From positions 124,001 through 188,000 of the forward strand of contig NZ_FQWL01000005.1 of the NCBI RefSeq assembly GCF_900129665.1: a stretch of 64,000 bases of DNA, in the 5' to 3' direction. The position numbers and the translations under genes are program-made. Under the pieces are notes generated by a model, which was given only the letters and a program-made list of their open reading frames with translations, was not told where the DNA came from and did no database searches. This DNA is from Flagellimonas flava. Lineage in GTDB: Bacteria > Bacteroidota > Bacteroidia > Flavobacteriales > Flavobacteriaceae. Below are positions 27,928 through 36,545 of the stretch, piece after piece. The stretch's first letter is position 1. Each line of letters opens with the position of its first letter.

Positions 27928-29166
27928 ATGCCCATTTTATCTCTCTTCAAAAGTACAGTTTTATTGTTGGTTTTTACCGTGTTTCTTGGCGGATGCGGCG
28001 AGAGCCTGAAAGCCAAGGTAGCAAAGGACGCTCCTGCTGAAATACGCAAGAGCGAACCAGGCACCATAATAGTTGCCGCCAACAGGACCGAAGCCTACCT
28101 TCCCTTGCTCCGGGGCAAAAAGATAGCTGTGGTGGCCAATCAGACCAGTGTAGTATTCCATAAAACAGGACATACCCATTTGGTGGATTCGCTTCTTGCA
28201 CTTGAAATTGATATCGCAAAAGTTTTTGCTCCAGAACATGGCTTCCGTGGAAAAGCGGATGCTGGAGAATTGGTGAAAGATGGTACGGACACCCAAACAG
28301 GATTGCCCATTTTTAGCCTCTATGGAAAAAACAAAAAGCCCAGCCAAGAACAATTGGAAGGTTTGGATTTGGTTTTGTTTGACATACAAGATGTTGGTGT
28401 GCGTTTTTACACCTATATCGCCACCTTGCAATTGGTAATGGAAGCCTGCGCAGAAAAAGGTATTCCTATAATCGTATTGGATAGACCCAACCCCAATGGA
28501 CATTATGTAGATGGCCCTTCGATGGAGTTAGAACATACAGGTTTCTTGGGTATGACTCCAATTCCGTTGGTATATGGGATGACCATTGGGGAATATGCCC
28601 AACTAATCAATGGGGAAAAATGGCTTGAAAATGGAAAAAAGGTGGACCTGACCATAATTTCGTTGGAAAACTACACCCATCAATCGGCATATCACTTACC
28701 TATAAGGCCTTCTCCCAATTTACCCAATGACACTTCCATTACGCTTTACCCAAGTTTGGGACTTTTTGAAGGTACCAATGTTAATGCAGGTCGTGGAACC
28801 GAATTTCAATTCCAACGCTATGGGGCTTCCTTTTTAGATAGTACCAAGTATGATTTTAACTATGTTCCCAAGCCTAACTTTGGTTCCAAATATCCAAAAG
28901 AAGATGGTAAAAAATGTTTTGGAAAGGATCTAACGGAACATGAACGAATGCATTTGGTGAACCTGGAGTGGCTATTGGAAGCTTATCATAATTCCATTGA
29001 TAAATCAGAATTCTTTAGGACCGATTCCTTTACCAAACATGCGGGAACAGCATTGCTCCAACAGCAAATAACCAATGGAAAAACTGCATCGGAAATTGCA
29101 GCTAGTTGGCAAAATGATTTGGACGAATTCAAAAAAATTAGAGAAAAATACCTGCTCTACGATTGA
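27928..29166 (+). CDS. namZ: DUF1343 / NamZ-like exo-N-acetylmuramidase, lipoprotein
   Basis: This 412-residue exported protein has a lipobox FLGGC near residue 23. The DUF1343 (GH171) hallmarks are clear: VFAPEHGFRG, DIQDVGVRFYTYIATLQ, VLDRPNPNGHYVDGP and NAGRGTEFQFQRYGA. NamZ enzymes remove MurNAc from the non-reducing end of peptidoglycan fragments during muropeptide recycling. The lipoprotein anchor suggests periplasmic action on recycled wall pieces. The gene is divergent from the FtsX permease with a 3-base gap, so its promoter must lie within that coding region. It overlaps the downstream convergent gene by 10 bases. Confidence 0.87.
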   Translation: MPILSLFKSTVLLLVFTVFLGGCGESLKAKVAKDAPAEIRKSEPGTIIVAANRTEAYLPLLRGKKIAVVANQTSVVFHKTGHTHLVDSLLALEIDIAKVFAPEHGFRGKADAGELVKDGTDTQTGLPIFSLYGKNKKPSQEQLEGLDLVLFDIQDVGVRFYTYIATLQLVMEACAEKGIPIIVLDRPNPNGHYVDGPSMELEHTGFLGMTPIPLVYGMTIGEYAQLINGEKWLENGKKVDLTIISLENYTHQSAYHLPIRPSPNLPNDTSITLYPSLGLFEGTNVNAGRGTEFQFQRYGASFLDSTKYDFNYVPKPNFGSKYPKEDGKKCFGKDLTEHERMHLVNLEWLLEAYHNSIDKSEFFRTDSFTKHAGTALLQQQITNGKTASEIAASWQNDLDEFKKIREKYLLYD

Positions 29167-29993
29167 CTTTCTGTAGTTGGTTTTCGGTATTTATGAAAAG
29201 GTTGTTTTAAAAGTCCCATCACGCTACTGTTTTCCTTTTCATCTGGAAAGGTATCCACCCCATACACGATTTTATCCGTATCGAGATACATATAGGTGCC
29301 AAAAAGTCGGTCCCAAATCGCAAAAATATTTCCGTAGTTGGAATCGGTATAGGGAAGCTTATAATGGTGATGCACTTTATGCATATCTGGACTTACGATA
29401 ATCCAACTTATGGCTTTATCCACTTTTTTGGGCAATTGGATGTTGGCATGATTAAATTGAGACAAAACCACTGAAAGGCTTTGGTAAAGCATGATAATTC
29501 CTATTGGGGCACCGACTATAAAAACTCCAATAAGGGTAAATGAATAGCGAATAAGGCTCTCCAATGGGTGATGCCGATTAGCTGTTGTGGTATCCACGTT
29601 ATGATCGGAATGATGCACTAAATGAACCATCCACAAAGGCTTCACCTTATGCTCCACCAAATGCGCGGTGTAAGCGCCAATTAAATCCAAAAGCAGTACA
29701 CCAAGGAATACATATAACCAGAGTGGTATTTGGGGCAACCAATTGATAATTCCAAAGTCGTTGGCCACTGCCCAATCCGATGTCTTTAAAAGTAAAAATG
29801 CCAACGGAAAGTTGACCAAGATGGTGGTCAATGTAAAAAAGAAATTAGGAACGGAATGCCGCCATTTCTTGTAATCCACCCTAAACAAGGGCACAATCCC
29901 CTCAAGTATCCAGAAAAAAGTTATCCCCCCAACCAAAATAAGGCTTCGGTGCAAGGCTGGAATGTTTTCGAAATAGTGAATAATCTGCTCCAT
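29157..29993 (-). CDS. sterol desaturase / fatty acid hydroxylase family protein
   Basis: This 278-residue integral membrane di-iron oxygenase has four or more transmembrane helices. The three histidine clusters of the superfamily are present: HLVEH, HLVHHSDHN and MHKVHHHYKLPYTDSNYGN. It should hydroxylate or desaturate a lipid chain or carotenoid in the inner membrane. The family name reflects eukaryotic sterol enzymes; a sterol substrate is not implied here. Its stop overlaps the 3' end of the convergent NamZ gene by 10 bases, so there is no room for separate terminators. Confidence 0.88.
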   Translation of the reverse strand: MEQIIHYFENIPALHRSLILVGGITFFWILEGIVPLFRVDYKKWRHSVPNFFFTLTTILVNFPLAFLLLKTSDWAVANDFGIINWLPQIPLWLYVFLGVLLLDLIGAYTAHLVEHKVKPLWMVHLVHHSDHNVDTTTANRHHPLESLIRYSFTLIGVFIVGAPIGIIMLYQSLSVVLSQFNHANIQLPKKVDKAISWIIVSPDMHKVHHHYKLPYTDSNYGNIFAIWDRLFGTYMYLDTDKIVYGVDTFPDEKENSSVMGLLKQPFHKYRKPTTESQS

Positions 29994-30014
29994 ATTCCCA
30001 AATATAAGAAATCG

Positions 30015-30509
30015 TTAGAGCTTCAATCTTCGTTTCATTTCCTCCACAATATGAAATGCGGCAGGACAAATGGCCACATTTTTAAGGGTCAAATTGCTGA
30101 TTTGTTGGAACTTTTTTCGGTCCGTATGGGGAAACTCCCGACAAGCTTTGGGTCTAACATCATAAATCGAACAATAATTATCAGCTCCTAAAAACGCGCA
30201 AGGTACTTCTTGCAATATATAATCGTTTTCTTCATCCAAACGGAGGTACTGGGCGATGAATTGGGATGGTTTTAGTCGGAAGAACTTCGCAATTCGCTCA
30301 ATGTCGGTATTGGTAAAAAGAGGACCCGTGGTCTTACAGCAGTTGGCACATTGCAAGCAATCCGTTCTTTCAAATTCATCTTGGTGCAGTTCCTGCATCA
30401 CATAGTCCAAGTTCTTGGGCGGACGTTTTTTAAGCTTTGCGAAGAACTTTTTGTTCTCCGCATGTTTTTCCCGAGCTTTTTGGGGCAATTGTTCGATTTC
30501 CTTTTCCAT
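30015..30509 (-). CDS. YkgJ-family cysteine-cluster protein
   Basis: This 164-residue cytoplasmic protein holds a zinc- or iron-binding cysteine cluster: CLQCANCCKTTGP, then PCAFLGADNYCSIYD and RPKACREFPHT. The family (formerly UPF0153) is thought to bind a metal ion or iron-sulphur cluster, with no firm function. I chose the ATG at 30509 because related proteins begin close to this point (EIEQLPQKAREKH). The longer frame starting at 30593 would collide with the start codon of the divergent methyltransferase. Confidence 0.82.
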   Translation of the reverse strand: MEKEIEQLPQKAREKHAENKKFFAKLKKRPPKNLDYVMQELHQDEFERTDCLQCANCCKTTGPLFTNTDIERIAKFFRLKPSQFIAQYLRLDEENDYILQEVPCAFLGADNYCSIYDVRPKACREFPHTDRKKFQQISNLTLKNVAICPAAFHIVEEMKRRLKL

Positions 30510-30591
30510 CTCGGACAAACTTAAAAAACTGTTTTCATTTAAACCTTTATCTGCAATTAATGTCCCACTTTTGTAGCAGTAATTCTGAATC

Positions 30592-31302
30592 ATGGAAGAT
30601 GTGTTTGGCCAAGCACTTTTAGACTATCACTCCAACAACTATTCGGAGGATATTAAAACCATTTCATCACTGGACGAAGAGGACGTGATTCCCTTGCCCT
30701 ATTTATTTAGGAATTATGATCAAATGCCACCACTGGAACAAAATGCACTTCAGCTAGCACGGGGCACCATCCTTGATATTGGTTGTGGTGCTGGCGGACA
30801 TGCCCTTTACCTGCAAGAAAAGGGTCTTGCCGTAACTGCTTTGGATCAGTCGGAAGGGGCAATACAAGTATGCCAGGAAAGAGGTGTAAAAAAAACGGTA
30901 CACAGCTCGGTTTTGAGCTATCAGAAGGAAAAATACGACACTCTTCTGCTCTTGATGAACGGCATTGGACTGGCCGGGAGGCTGGTCGATATGGTCCAGT
31001 TCCTAAACCATCTTAAAAAACTGTTGAAACCCAATGGCCAAGTACTGTTGGACTCCAGCGATATCATTTATATGTACGAACAAGATGAGGATGGCGGGTA
31101 TTGGATTCCATCCAGCGACCAATACTACGGGGAAGTAACTTTTACCATGGAGTACAAAGGGGAAAAAAGCGCCCCTTTTCCATGGCTCTATTTGGATTTT
31201 AACACCTTACAGAACGCTTCTTGGGCCAACGGTTTAGCGTGTGAGCTTGTAAGTGAGGGAAATCATTACGACTATTTAGCAAAACTTTCGTTTCAACAAT
31301 AA
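30592..31302 (+). CDS. class I SAM-dependent methyltransferase
   Basis: This 236-residue Rossmann-fold methyltransferase has motif I in LDIGCGAGGHALYL (about 62-75) and the acidic residue that binds the SAM ribose in VTALDQS. A later motif lies around LLLMNGIGLAGR. It is a small-molecule or general methyltransferase of unknown substrate. It is divergent from the YkgJ-family gene, with 82 bases between the chosen starts. Confidence 0.88.
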   Translation: MEDVFGQALLDYHSNNYSEDIKTISSLDEEDVIPLPYLFRNYDQMPPLEQNALQLARGTILDIGCGAGGHALYLQEKGLAVTALDQSEGAIQVCQERGVKKTVHSSVLSYQKEKYDTLLLLMNGIGLAGRLVDMVQFLNHLKKLLKPNGQVLLDSSDIIYMYEQDEDGGYWIPSSDQYYGEVTFTMEYKGEKSAPFPWLYLDFNTLQNASWANGLACELVSEGNHYDYLAKLSFQQ

Positions 31303-31345
31303 TAGAATTGGTCTTACACCGTTCTACTAAAACATAGTATTACCC

Positions 31346-32149
31346 ATGAAAAAGAAACTTCTCCTTTACACCTTGCTTGGATTAGGTTTTGTAATCAGTT
31401 GCTCCAAAGATTCTGATGACACTCCACCGGAACCAGTCGCCCAGGTGGACAAAACTGCCAATCTTCAGGTTACCGGCTCTTCCGCCAATGATTTTCTTTC
31501 CAATGCCAATTTCGATCGACTTGTATTTGAGATTGCCCATGTGGAGGGATTCAGACCTACGGCAACCACTATTGCCAATTTTGAGAATTTTATAAGGGAA
31601 ACTACTTTTAAGACCAATATCGAGTTTACCTTCCTAAGTCTTCCCTCTCCGGGTGAGACAGATTTAACCACTCAGGAAGTAGCGGATTTGGAAGAAGAAA
31701 ACAGAACCGTGTATAATGATGGTACTACTTTGGCCACATATATCTATTTTGCGGATGCTCCTTCAGTAGGTGATGATTTGGATGAAGGTCTAGTTACCTT
31801 GGGAGCCGTTTACAGGAACACGTCCATGGTTATCTACGAATCCACTATTAGGGATTTGGCCAGCAGAAGCAATACCATTACGGTCACCGATGTGGAAAGT
31901 GCCACACTGCATCATGAATTTGGTCATCTTTTAGGTTTGGTGGACTTGGGTACGGACGAAGTAAACCCACATGAAGATCCCGAAGCGGAAAACCATTGCG
32001 TGGTGGATGGTTGTCTCATGCGGGCCCAAATAGAATTTGGTGGTCCAATGATGAAACTTTTGGAAAGCAACGCCGCCAAAGGCTCCGCAGTAGTTCCGGT
32101 TTTAGACGCCGAATGTATGTTGGACCTGCAGGCCAACGGAGGCAGGTAA
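31346..32149 (+). CDS. metzincin-like zinc metalloprotease, lipoprotein
   Basis: This 267-residue lipoprotein has a lipobox FVISC (Cys19) followed by an acidic linker. The extended zinc motif HEFGHLLGLVD (about 190-200) has Asp in the place of the third His of classical metzincins. A possible Met-turn, GCLMRAQ, follows about 25 residues later after a Cys-containing loop. It is probably a membrane-attached protease facing the periplasm or the surface. It stands alone, 43 bases after the methyltransferase. Confidence 0.82.
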   Translation: MKKKLLLYTLLGLGFVISCSKDSDDTPPEPVAQVDKTANLQVTGSSANDFLSNANFDRLVFEIAHVEGFRPTATTIANFENFIRETTFKTNIEFTFLSLPSPGETDLTTQEVADLEEENRTVYNDGTTLATYIYFADAPSVGDDLDEGLVTLGAVYRNTSMVIYESTIRDLASRSNTITVTDVESATLHHEFGHLLGLVDLGTDEVNPHEDPEAENHCVVDGCLMRAQIEFGGPMMKLLESNAAKGSAVVPVLDAECMLDLQANGGR

Positions 32150-32170
32150 AACTTTCTTTGAAAACCCAGA

Positions 32171-32803
32171 CTAGGGAATATTCAAATATTTATGCGTTTG
32201 TAATGACACCTTCCATTTGGGGTGCTGCATGACATAATCTACAATCAAGGGTACCATTTTTTCCCTGACACTCCATTCAGGCTGAAGATACAATATGCAG
32301 TCTTCACTAACTTTTTGGGCCTGTTCCTCGGCAAATACAAAGTCATGTCTATTGTACACTATCACTTTCAACTCATGGGCGAGTGGATAGATTTCAGGTA
32401 CAGGAAGTTTGTTCTTTTTGGGGGAAAGGCATATCCAATCCCAAATCCCAGTGAGTGTATAGGCCCCTGAAGTTTCTATATGGGTCTGCAGTTTTTTGTC
32501 CTTTAACCCGGTGGTCAACGGTCCCATATCCCAAGTAAGGGGCTCACCGCCAGTAATTACAATGGTGTCAGAATAGGTATTGGCATTTTCAATAATATTT
32601 TCAATAGCTGTGGGTGGATGCGTTTCTGCATTCCAGCTTTCCTTTACATCACACCAATGGCATCCTACGTCACAACCACCAACTCGAATAAAATAGGCTG
32701 CAGTACCCTTATGGTAACCTTCACCTTGAATGGTATAAAATTCCTCCATTAAAGGTAGCATCTTACCCTGTTCCACTAATTGCATGACATCCGCTGTAAC
32801 CAT
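32171..32803 (-). CDS. queE: 7-carboxy-7-deazaguanine synthase (radical SAM)
   Basis: This 210-residue radical SAM enzyme makes 7-carboxy-7-deazaguanine from carboxytetrahydropterin, a step in queuosine/preQ0 synthesis. The iron-sulphur motif is CDVGCHWCDV, preceded by the QueE signature FYTIQGEGYHKGTAAYFIRV. The segment TIVITGGEPLTWD is the glycine-rich SAM-binding strand. The ATG at 32803 gives the usual short leader before the signature. Upstream starts would approach the divergent ATPase gene. No other queuosine genes are in the window. Confidence 0.92.
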   Translation of the reverse strand: MVTADVMQLVEQGKMLPLMEEFYTIQGEGYHKGTAAYFIRVGGCDVGCHWCDVKESWNAETHPPTAIENIIENANTYSDTIVITGGEPLTWDMGPLTTGLKDKKLQTHIETSGAYTLTGIWDWICLSPKKNKLPVPEIYPLAHELKVIVYNRHDFVFAEEQAQKVSEDCILYLQPEWSVREKMVPLIVDYVMQHPKWKVSLQTHKYLNIP

Positions 32804-32923
32804 TCGGCAAAGATACATTGGATGTTTGGATTTTTGGAAAGAATGCCCATTCCCAAATCCATGAGTGATAAGGAATTGACATCATGGCTAAAATTACCCT
32901 ATTTTTATGCCAAATTGAAAACC

Positions 32924-34441
32924 ATGGGAGCCACCGATAAATTCTTTGAGCATATAGAAAAAGGATATACCACCAAAGGCGATTTCATTACTATGGGTGC
33001 TGGAATGTTGGATGGGGAAGCAGTGACCAATGCCTTGGTAAAAGTTCCTTTAAAAACATTGAACAGACATGGTCTTATCGCCGGAGCGACGGGTACGGGA
33101 AAGACCAAAACCCTCCAGGTGATTGCTGAGAATCTATCCGATAAGGGAATTCCTGTTCTATTGATGGATCTTAAGGGGGATTTAAGCGGCATTGCCCAAC
33201 CTAGTCCAGGGCATCCCAAAATTGATGAACGCCATGAAAAAATTGGAATTCCTTTTGATGCAAAGGCCTTTCCAGTGGAGATTTTATCGCTTTCCGAGCA
33301 AGATGGCGTTCGATTGAGGGCCACCGTATCCGAATTTGGACCCGTACTTTTAAGTCGAATTTTGGACCTAACGGTTACCCAAGAAGGGATTATGGCCGTG
33401 GTATTTAAATATTGTGATGACAACAAGCTTCCCCTTTTGGATCTAAAAGATCTTAAAAAGGTGTTGCAATATGCCACCGGTGAGGGCAAAAAGGAATTTC
33501 AGGCCGATTATGGTCGTATTTCCACAAGTTCCACAGGTACAATTCTCCGAAAGATTATCGAATTGGAACAGCAGGGTGCAGACCTCTTTTTTGGAGAAAA
33601 ATCCTTTGAAGTGGATGATTTGGTCAGAATCGATGAAAACGGCAGGGGCTATATCAATATCATAAGATTGACAGATATCCAAGACAGACCGAAACTGTTC
33701 TCCACTTTTATGTTAAGTCTTTTGGCAGAGATTTATAGTTCGTTTCCAGAGCAGGGAGATAGTGACCGTCCAGAATTGATCCTTTTTATTGATGAGGCCC
33801 ATCTCATCTTCAAAGAAGCATCCAAGGCTCTGTTAGATCAAATAGAGAGCATCGTTAAATTGATTCGATCTAAGGGAATTGGTCTTTATTTTGTGACCCA
33901 AAACCCAACGGACGTACCAGATGATGTTCTGGCCCAATTGGGGTTAAAGGTGCAACATGCCTTAAGAGCATTTACAGCCAAAGACAGAAAGGCCATCAAA
34001 CTGACTGCGGAAAATTACCCTGATTCGGAATTCTATGACACCAAAGAAGTACTTACGTCTCTAGGTATAGGGGAAGCCCTAATATCCGCATTGGACGAAA
34101 AAGGCCGACCTACCCCGTTGGCCGCGACCTTACTGCGTGCTCCAATGAGTCGTATGGATGTGCTCACGGCAAAAGAGCTAAAAGAAACCCTAGGAAAATC
34201 CAGTCTCATCAAAAAATATAATGATGAAATCGATAGGGAAAGTGCTTATGAAATCCTAAATGAAAAAATAGAAAAGGCGCAGGAAGAGGCGGAAAAGGAG
34301 AAGGAGAGGGAACGAAAAACCTCATCAAGAAGAACTTCTTCATCCCGAAGAAGCACACGAATGAACCCCGTTGTAAAAGTATTAACCAGCGCTACTTTTA
34401 TTCGTGGTGTTTTGGGCGTCTTAAAAAAAGTGATACGATAA
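32924..34441 (+). CDS. HerA-like ATPase (DUF853)
   Basis: This 505-residue P-loop ATPase of the HerA/FtsK class has Walker A GATGTGKTKT near residue 45 and Walker B LILFIDEAHLIF. A sensor-like segment, GLYFVTQNPTDVPDDVL, follows. The last 60 residues are a charged coiled-coil-like stretch rich in Glu, Lys, Arg and Ser. DUF853 proteins are widespread bacterial ATPases of unknown role. I chose the ATG at 32924 because homologues begin just before FFEHIEKGY; earlier in-frame starts at 32848 and 32860 are possible. An unknown lipoprotein follows after 3 bases. Confidence 0.88.
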   Translation: MGATDKFFEHIEKGYTTKGDFITMGAGMLDGEAVTNALVKVPLKTLNRHGLIAGATGTGKTKTLQVIAENLSDKGIPVLLMDLKGDLSGIAQPSPGHPKIDERHEKIGIPFDAKAFPVEILSLSEQDGVRLRATVSEFGPVLLSRILDLTVTQEGIMAVVFKYCDDNKLPLLDLKDLKKVLQYATGEGKKEFQADYGRISTSSTGTILRKIIELEQQGADLFFGEKSFEVDDLVRIDENGRGYINIIRLTDIQDRPKLFSTFMLSLLAEIYSSFPEQGDSDRPELILFIDEAHLIFKEASKALLDQIESIVKLIRSKGIGLYFVTQNPTDVPDDVLAQLGLKVQHALRAFTAKDRKAIKLTAENYPDSEFYDTKEVLTSLGIGEALISALDEKGRPTPLAATLLRAPMSRMDVLTAKELKETLGKSSLIKKYNDEIDRESAYEILNEKIEKAQEEAEKEKERERKTSSRRTSSSRRSTRMNPVVKVLTSATFIRGVLGVLKKVIR

Positions 34442-34444
34442 CTA

Positions 34445-34990
34445 ATGAAAAAGATTGTTTTGTTATTGGGTATGAGCATGGTAATCCTTCAGTCCTGTGC
34501 AGAAAAAGATACTACCTTCCTCATATCTGAAACCAGCGTGGGACCTCTTCAAAGAACAACACCTGTAAAAGAAATTGAAACCATTTTTGTTGGAGATTCC
34601 ATTGTACAGGACTCTCTCAAAACGAACATTGGTGGAAAAACCGACCGAATTAAGATTTTCGAAAAAGGTGGAAAACATCTGCTTACCCTTACACCATCGT
34701 CGGATAGTATCCCGAGCATAGAAAATATAAGGGTTTTTGATTCCCGATACACCACGAGCAGTGGCGTAGGCCTGCATAGCACTTTTCAGGATATCCAAAG
34801 AAACTATGGTATTAAAAAGATTGTAACTACCCTGAACAGCGTGGTGGTTTTTCCAAAAAACAGCAATCTTTATTTTACCATAGACAAGGAGGAACTTCCT
34901 TCCAACTTACGCTACACCGTAGCCAACATTGAGGCCGTTCAAATACCTGGAACGGCCAAAATCAAATATTTGATGGTGGGCTGGGAATAG
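34445..34990 (+). CDS. lipoprotein of unknown function
   Basis: This 181-residue protein begins with a signal ending in the lipobox ILQSC (Cys18). The mature part is rich in beta strands and shows no motif that I recognise. Its start is 3 bases after the HerA-like gene, so the two are probably co-transcribed. The pairing of a cytoplasmic ATPase with an envelope lipoprotein is curious but may only be positional. Confidence 0.8.
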   Translation: MKKIVLLLGMSMVILQSCAEKDTTFLISETSVGPLQRTTPVKEIETIFVGDSIVQDSLKTNIGGKTDRIKIFEKGGKHLLTLTPSSDSIPSIENIRVFDSRYTTSSGVGLHSTFQDIQRNYGIKKIVTTLNSVVVFPKNSNLYFTIDKEELPSNLRYTVANIEAVQIPGTAKIKYLMVGWE

Positions 34991-35066
34991 ACCGCTTGTT
35001 AATTAATTCCTAAAGAGCGGGCAGGCTTACCTTCATTTGGGTAATTTGAGGACAAACTCCAACCCA

Positions 35067-36029
35067 ATGAAAAATAGATATTTAAGCTTGCTTCTCTTGT
35101 TGCCTTATTTAGGAATGGCCCAATACGATTACGAACCTTCGGCCGAACATCCGTTTGGGCTACCAAATCCCAATGCCCCAACCGAGCTCTTGGATTTTGC
35201 GCCTCTTATCGGTGAATGCAATTGTACATCTGCAACCAGGAACCCAGATCAAACCTGGGCAGAACCTGTGAGTATGGTTTGGCGCTTTAAATACATTATG
35301 AACGGTATGGGGGTACAGGATGAAACTTTAAAGGAGGACGGCACTTACTCAGGGAGTATTCGTCAGTTTATTCCAGATAGCACTCGATGGTATGTACATT
35401 ACTACAGTTCGGGCTCGCCATCTCCTTCGTTGCCTACTTGGGAAGGTAATAAAGCCAAAGAAGGAAAGATCATATTATATAGGGAACAAAAAGCTCCCAA
35501 TGGGATGGATGGTTATTATCGCCTTTCTTTCTATGATATCGACGGGCAAGGCTTCAAATGGATTGGGGAATGGGTGAACAAAGACGAATCTGTTGTTTTC
35601 CCAACTTGGAAAATTGATTGTTCCAACGGTAAAATCCAACAAGGAAATGAAGACGAAAAACGTTACATAAGGGAAGCCTCTAAAAAGTTTTCCAAAGCCT
35701 TTATCGAACAAGATTTTGAGGCCATGGCCAATTCCTATACCAAGGATGCCAAACTCATTCCTTTGGGCACTCCCATTGTGGAAGGTAGGGAAGCCATAAA
35801 ACAACGATGGATTTTGGGGAAAGACACCAAGGTCCTTAGTCATAGTATGGATGATACCGAAATTACCGTTTTAGGAGACCAAGCCTACGATTATGGCTAT
35901 TATAAAGGAACCAGCAAGAAAGGGGATGAACCCATTTCCGAATGGAAGGGAAAGTATGTGGTGGTCTGGAAAAAAGAGGAAGGTTCTTGGAGAATGTATA
36001 TTGATATTTGGAATCGCCTCAAGGATTAA
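35067..36029 (+). CDS. secreted protein with C-terminal SnoaL/DUF4440-like domain
   Basis: This 320-residue protein has a signal peptide (LSLLLLLPYLGMAQ). Residues 40-205 form a beta-rich region with several Trp residues and resemble DUF1579-like, lipocalin-type folds. Residues 210-318 look like an NTF2-like SnoaL/DUF4440 domain, with segments AFIEQDFEAMANSYTKDAKL and WRMYIDIW. The function is unknown; such domains bind small ligands. The ATG at 35067 precedes the signal peptide directly. The 3' end overlaps the convergent HxlR gene by 4 bases. Confidence 0.82.
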   Translation: MKNRYLSLLLLLPYLGMAQYDYEPSAEHPFGLPNPNAPTELLDFAPLIGECNCTSATRNPDQTWAEPVSMVWRFKYIMNGMGVQDETLKEDGTYSGSIRQFIPDSTRWYVHYYSSGSPSPSLPTWEGNKAKEGKIILYREQKAPNGMDGYYRLSFYDIDGQGFKWIGEWVNKDESVVFPTWKIDCSNGKIQQGNEDEKRYIREASKKFSKAFIEQDFEAMANSYTKDAKLIPLGTPIVEGREAIKQRWILGKDTKVLSHSMDDTEITVLGDQAYDYGYYKGTSKKGDEPISEWKGKYVVVWKKEEGSWRMYIDIWNRLKD

Positions 36030-36454
36030 AGCAGTCCATATTTTTCTCTATTTGCCAGTACTTTGGGGCTGTTGGTCTGCATCCATTCTGTCAGCTCCAG
36101 TAGTTTTTCTACATAGGACTGCCCAAACTCGGTAAGCCTATACTCCACTCTGATTGGTACTTCGGCATAGGCTTTTCTTTGGATGTAACCATCTGCTTCC
36201 AGCACTTTCAAGCGCTGACTCAAAACCTTATTTGAAATTCCGTACACAAACTTTTTAAGCTTATTGAACCGTAATACCGGGAAGTATCCCAACCATAGGA
36301 TAATCAATGCGCTCCATTGGTCAGATGCCACGGACATCACATCCCTTACCGGACATAATTCAGGCGGGTTCTTATAATCAATGTGGCCAAACATTTTTTG
36401 CAACTTTTTTGCCGTTCTAATCTTCTGATTATCAGCGATAGTTTCTGATTCCAT
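36026..36454 (-). CDS. HxlR-family winged-helix regulator
   Basis: This 142-residue cytoplasmic DNA-binding protein has the HxlR hallmarks: a Cys near the start of the domain (CPVRDVMSVASDQWSALI), then ISNKVLSQRLKVLEADGYIQR and VEYRLTEFGQ. HxlR proteins sense aldehydes or other electrophiles, often through that Cys, and usually repress a divergent neighbour. Here the divergent gene is an alpha/beta hydrolase 91 bases away, with a GTTAC-N5-GTAAC site just before it. Confidence 0.92.
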   Translation of the reverse strand: MESETIADNQKIRTAKKLQKMFGHIDYKNPPELCPVRDVMSVASDQWSALIILWLGYFPVLRFNKLKKFVYGISNKVLSQRLKVLEADGYIQRKAYAEVPIRVEYRLTEFGQSYVEKLLELTEWMQTNSPKVLANREKYGLL

Positions 36455-36527
36455 ACTTAGTTCTGTTAAGGTGACTTCTTTTTTGTTCCGAAATGAATCT
36501 GTATTTTTAGTTTCAGATATAGAGTAA

Positions 36528-36542
36528 GTTACAAAAAGTAAC
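36528..36542. promoter_or_regulatory. predicted HxlR operator
   Basis: GTTAC (36528-36532) and GTAAC (36538-36542) form a perfect inverted repeat around AAAAA and end 3 bases before the hydrolase ATG. Half-sites of this kind suit dimeric winged-helix HxlR proteins. Binding there would block transcription or initiation of the hydrolase gene. Confidence 0.5.
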
Positions 36543-36545
36543 CGA

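Noticed and set aside
30510..30593. N-terminal extension of the YkgJ-family protein
   Set aside because: The extra 28 residues are unlike the family and its start codon would overlap the methyltransferase start.
32780..32923. N-terminal extension of the HerA-like ATPase
   Set aside because: It begins at TTG inside the divergent queE region and adds residues not expected in DUF853; the start at 32924 matches the family.
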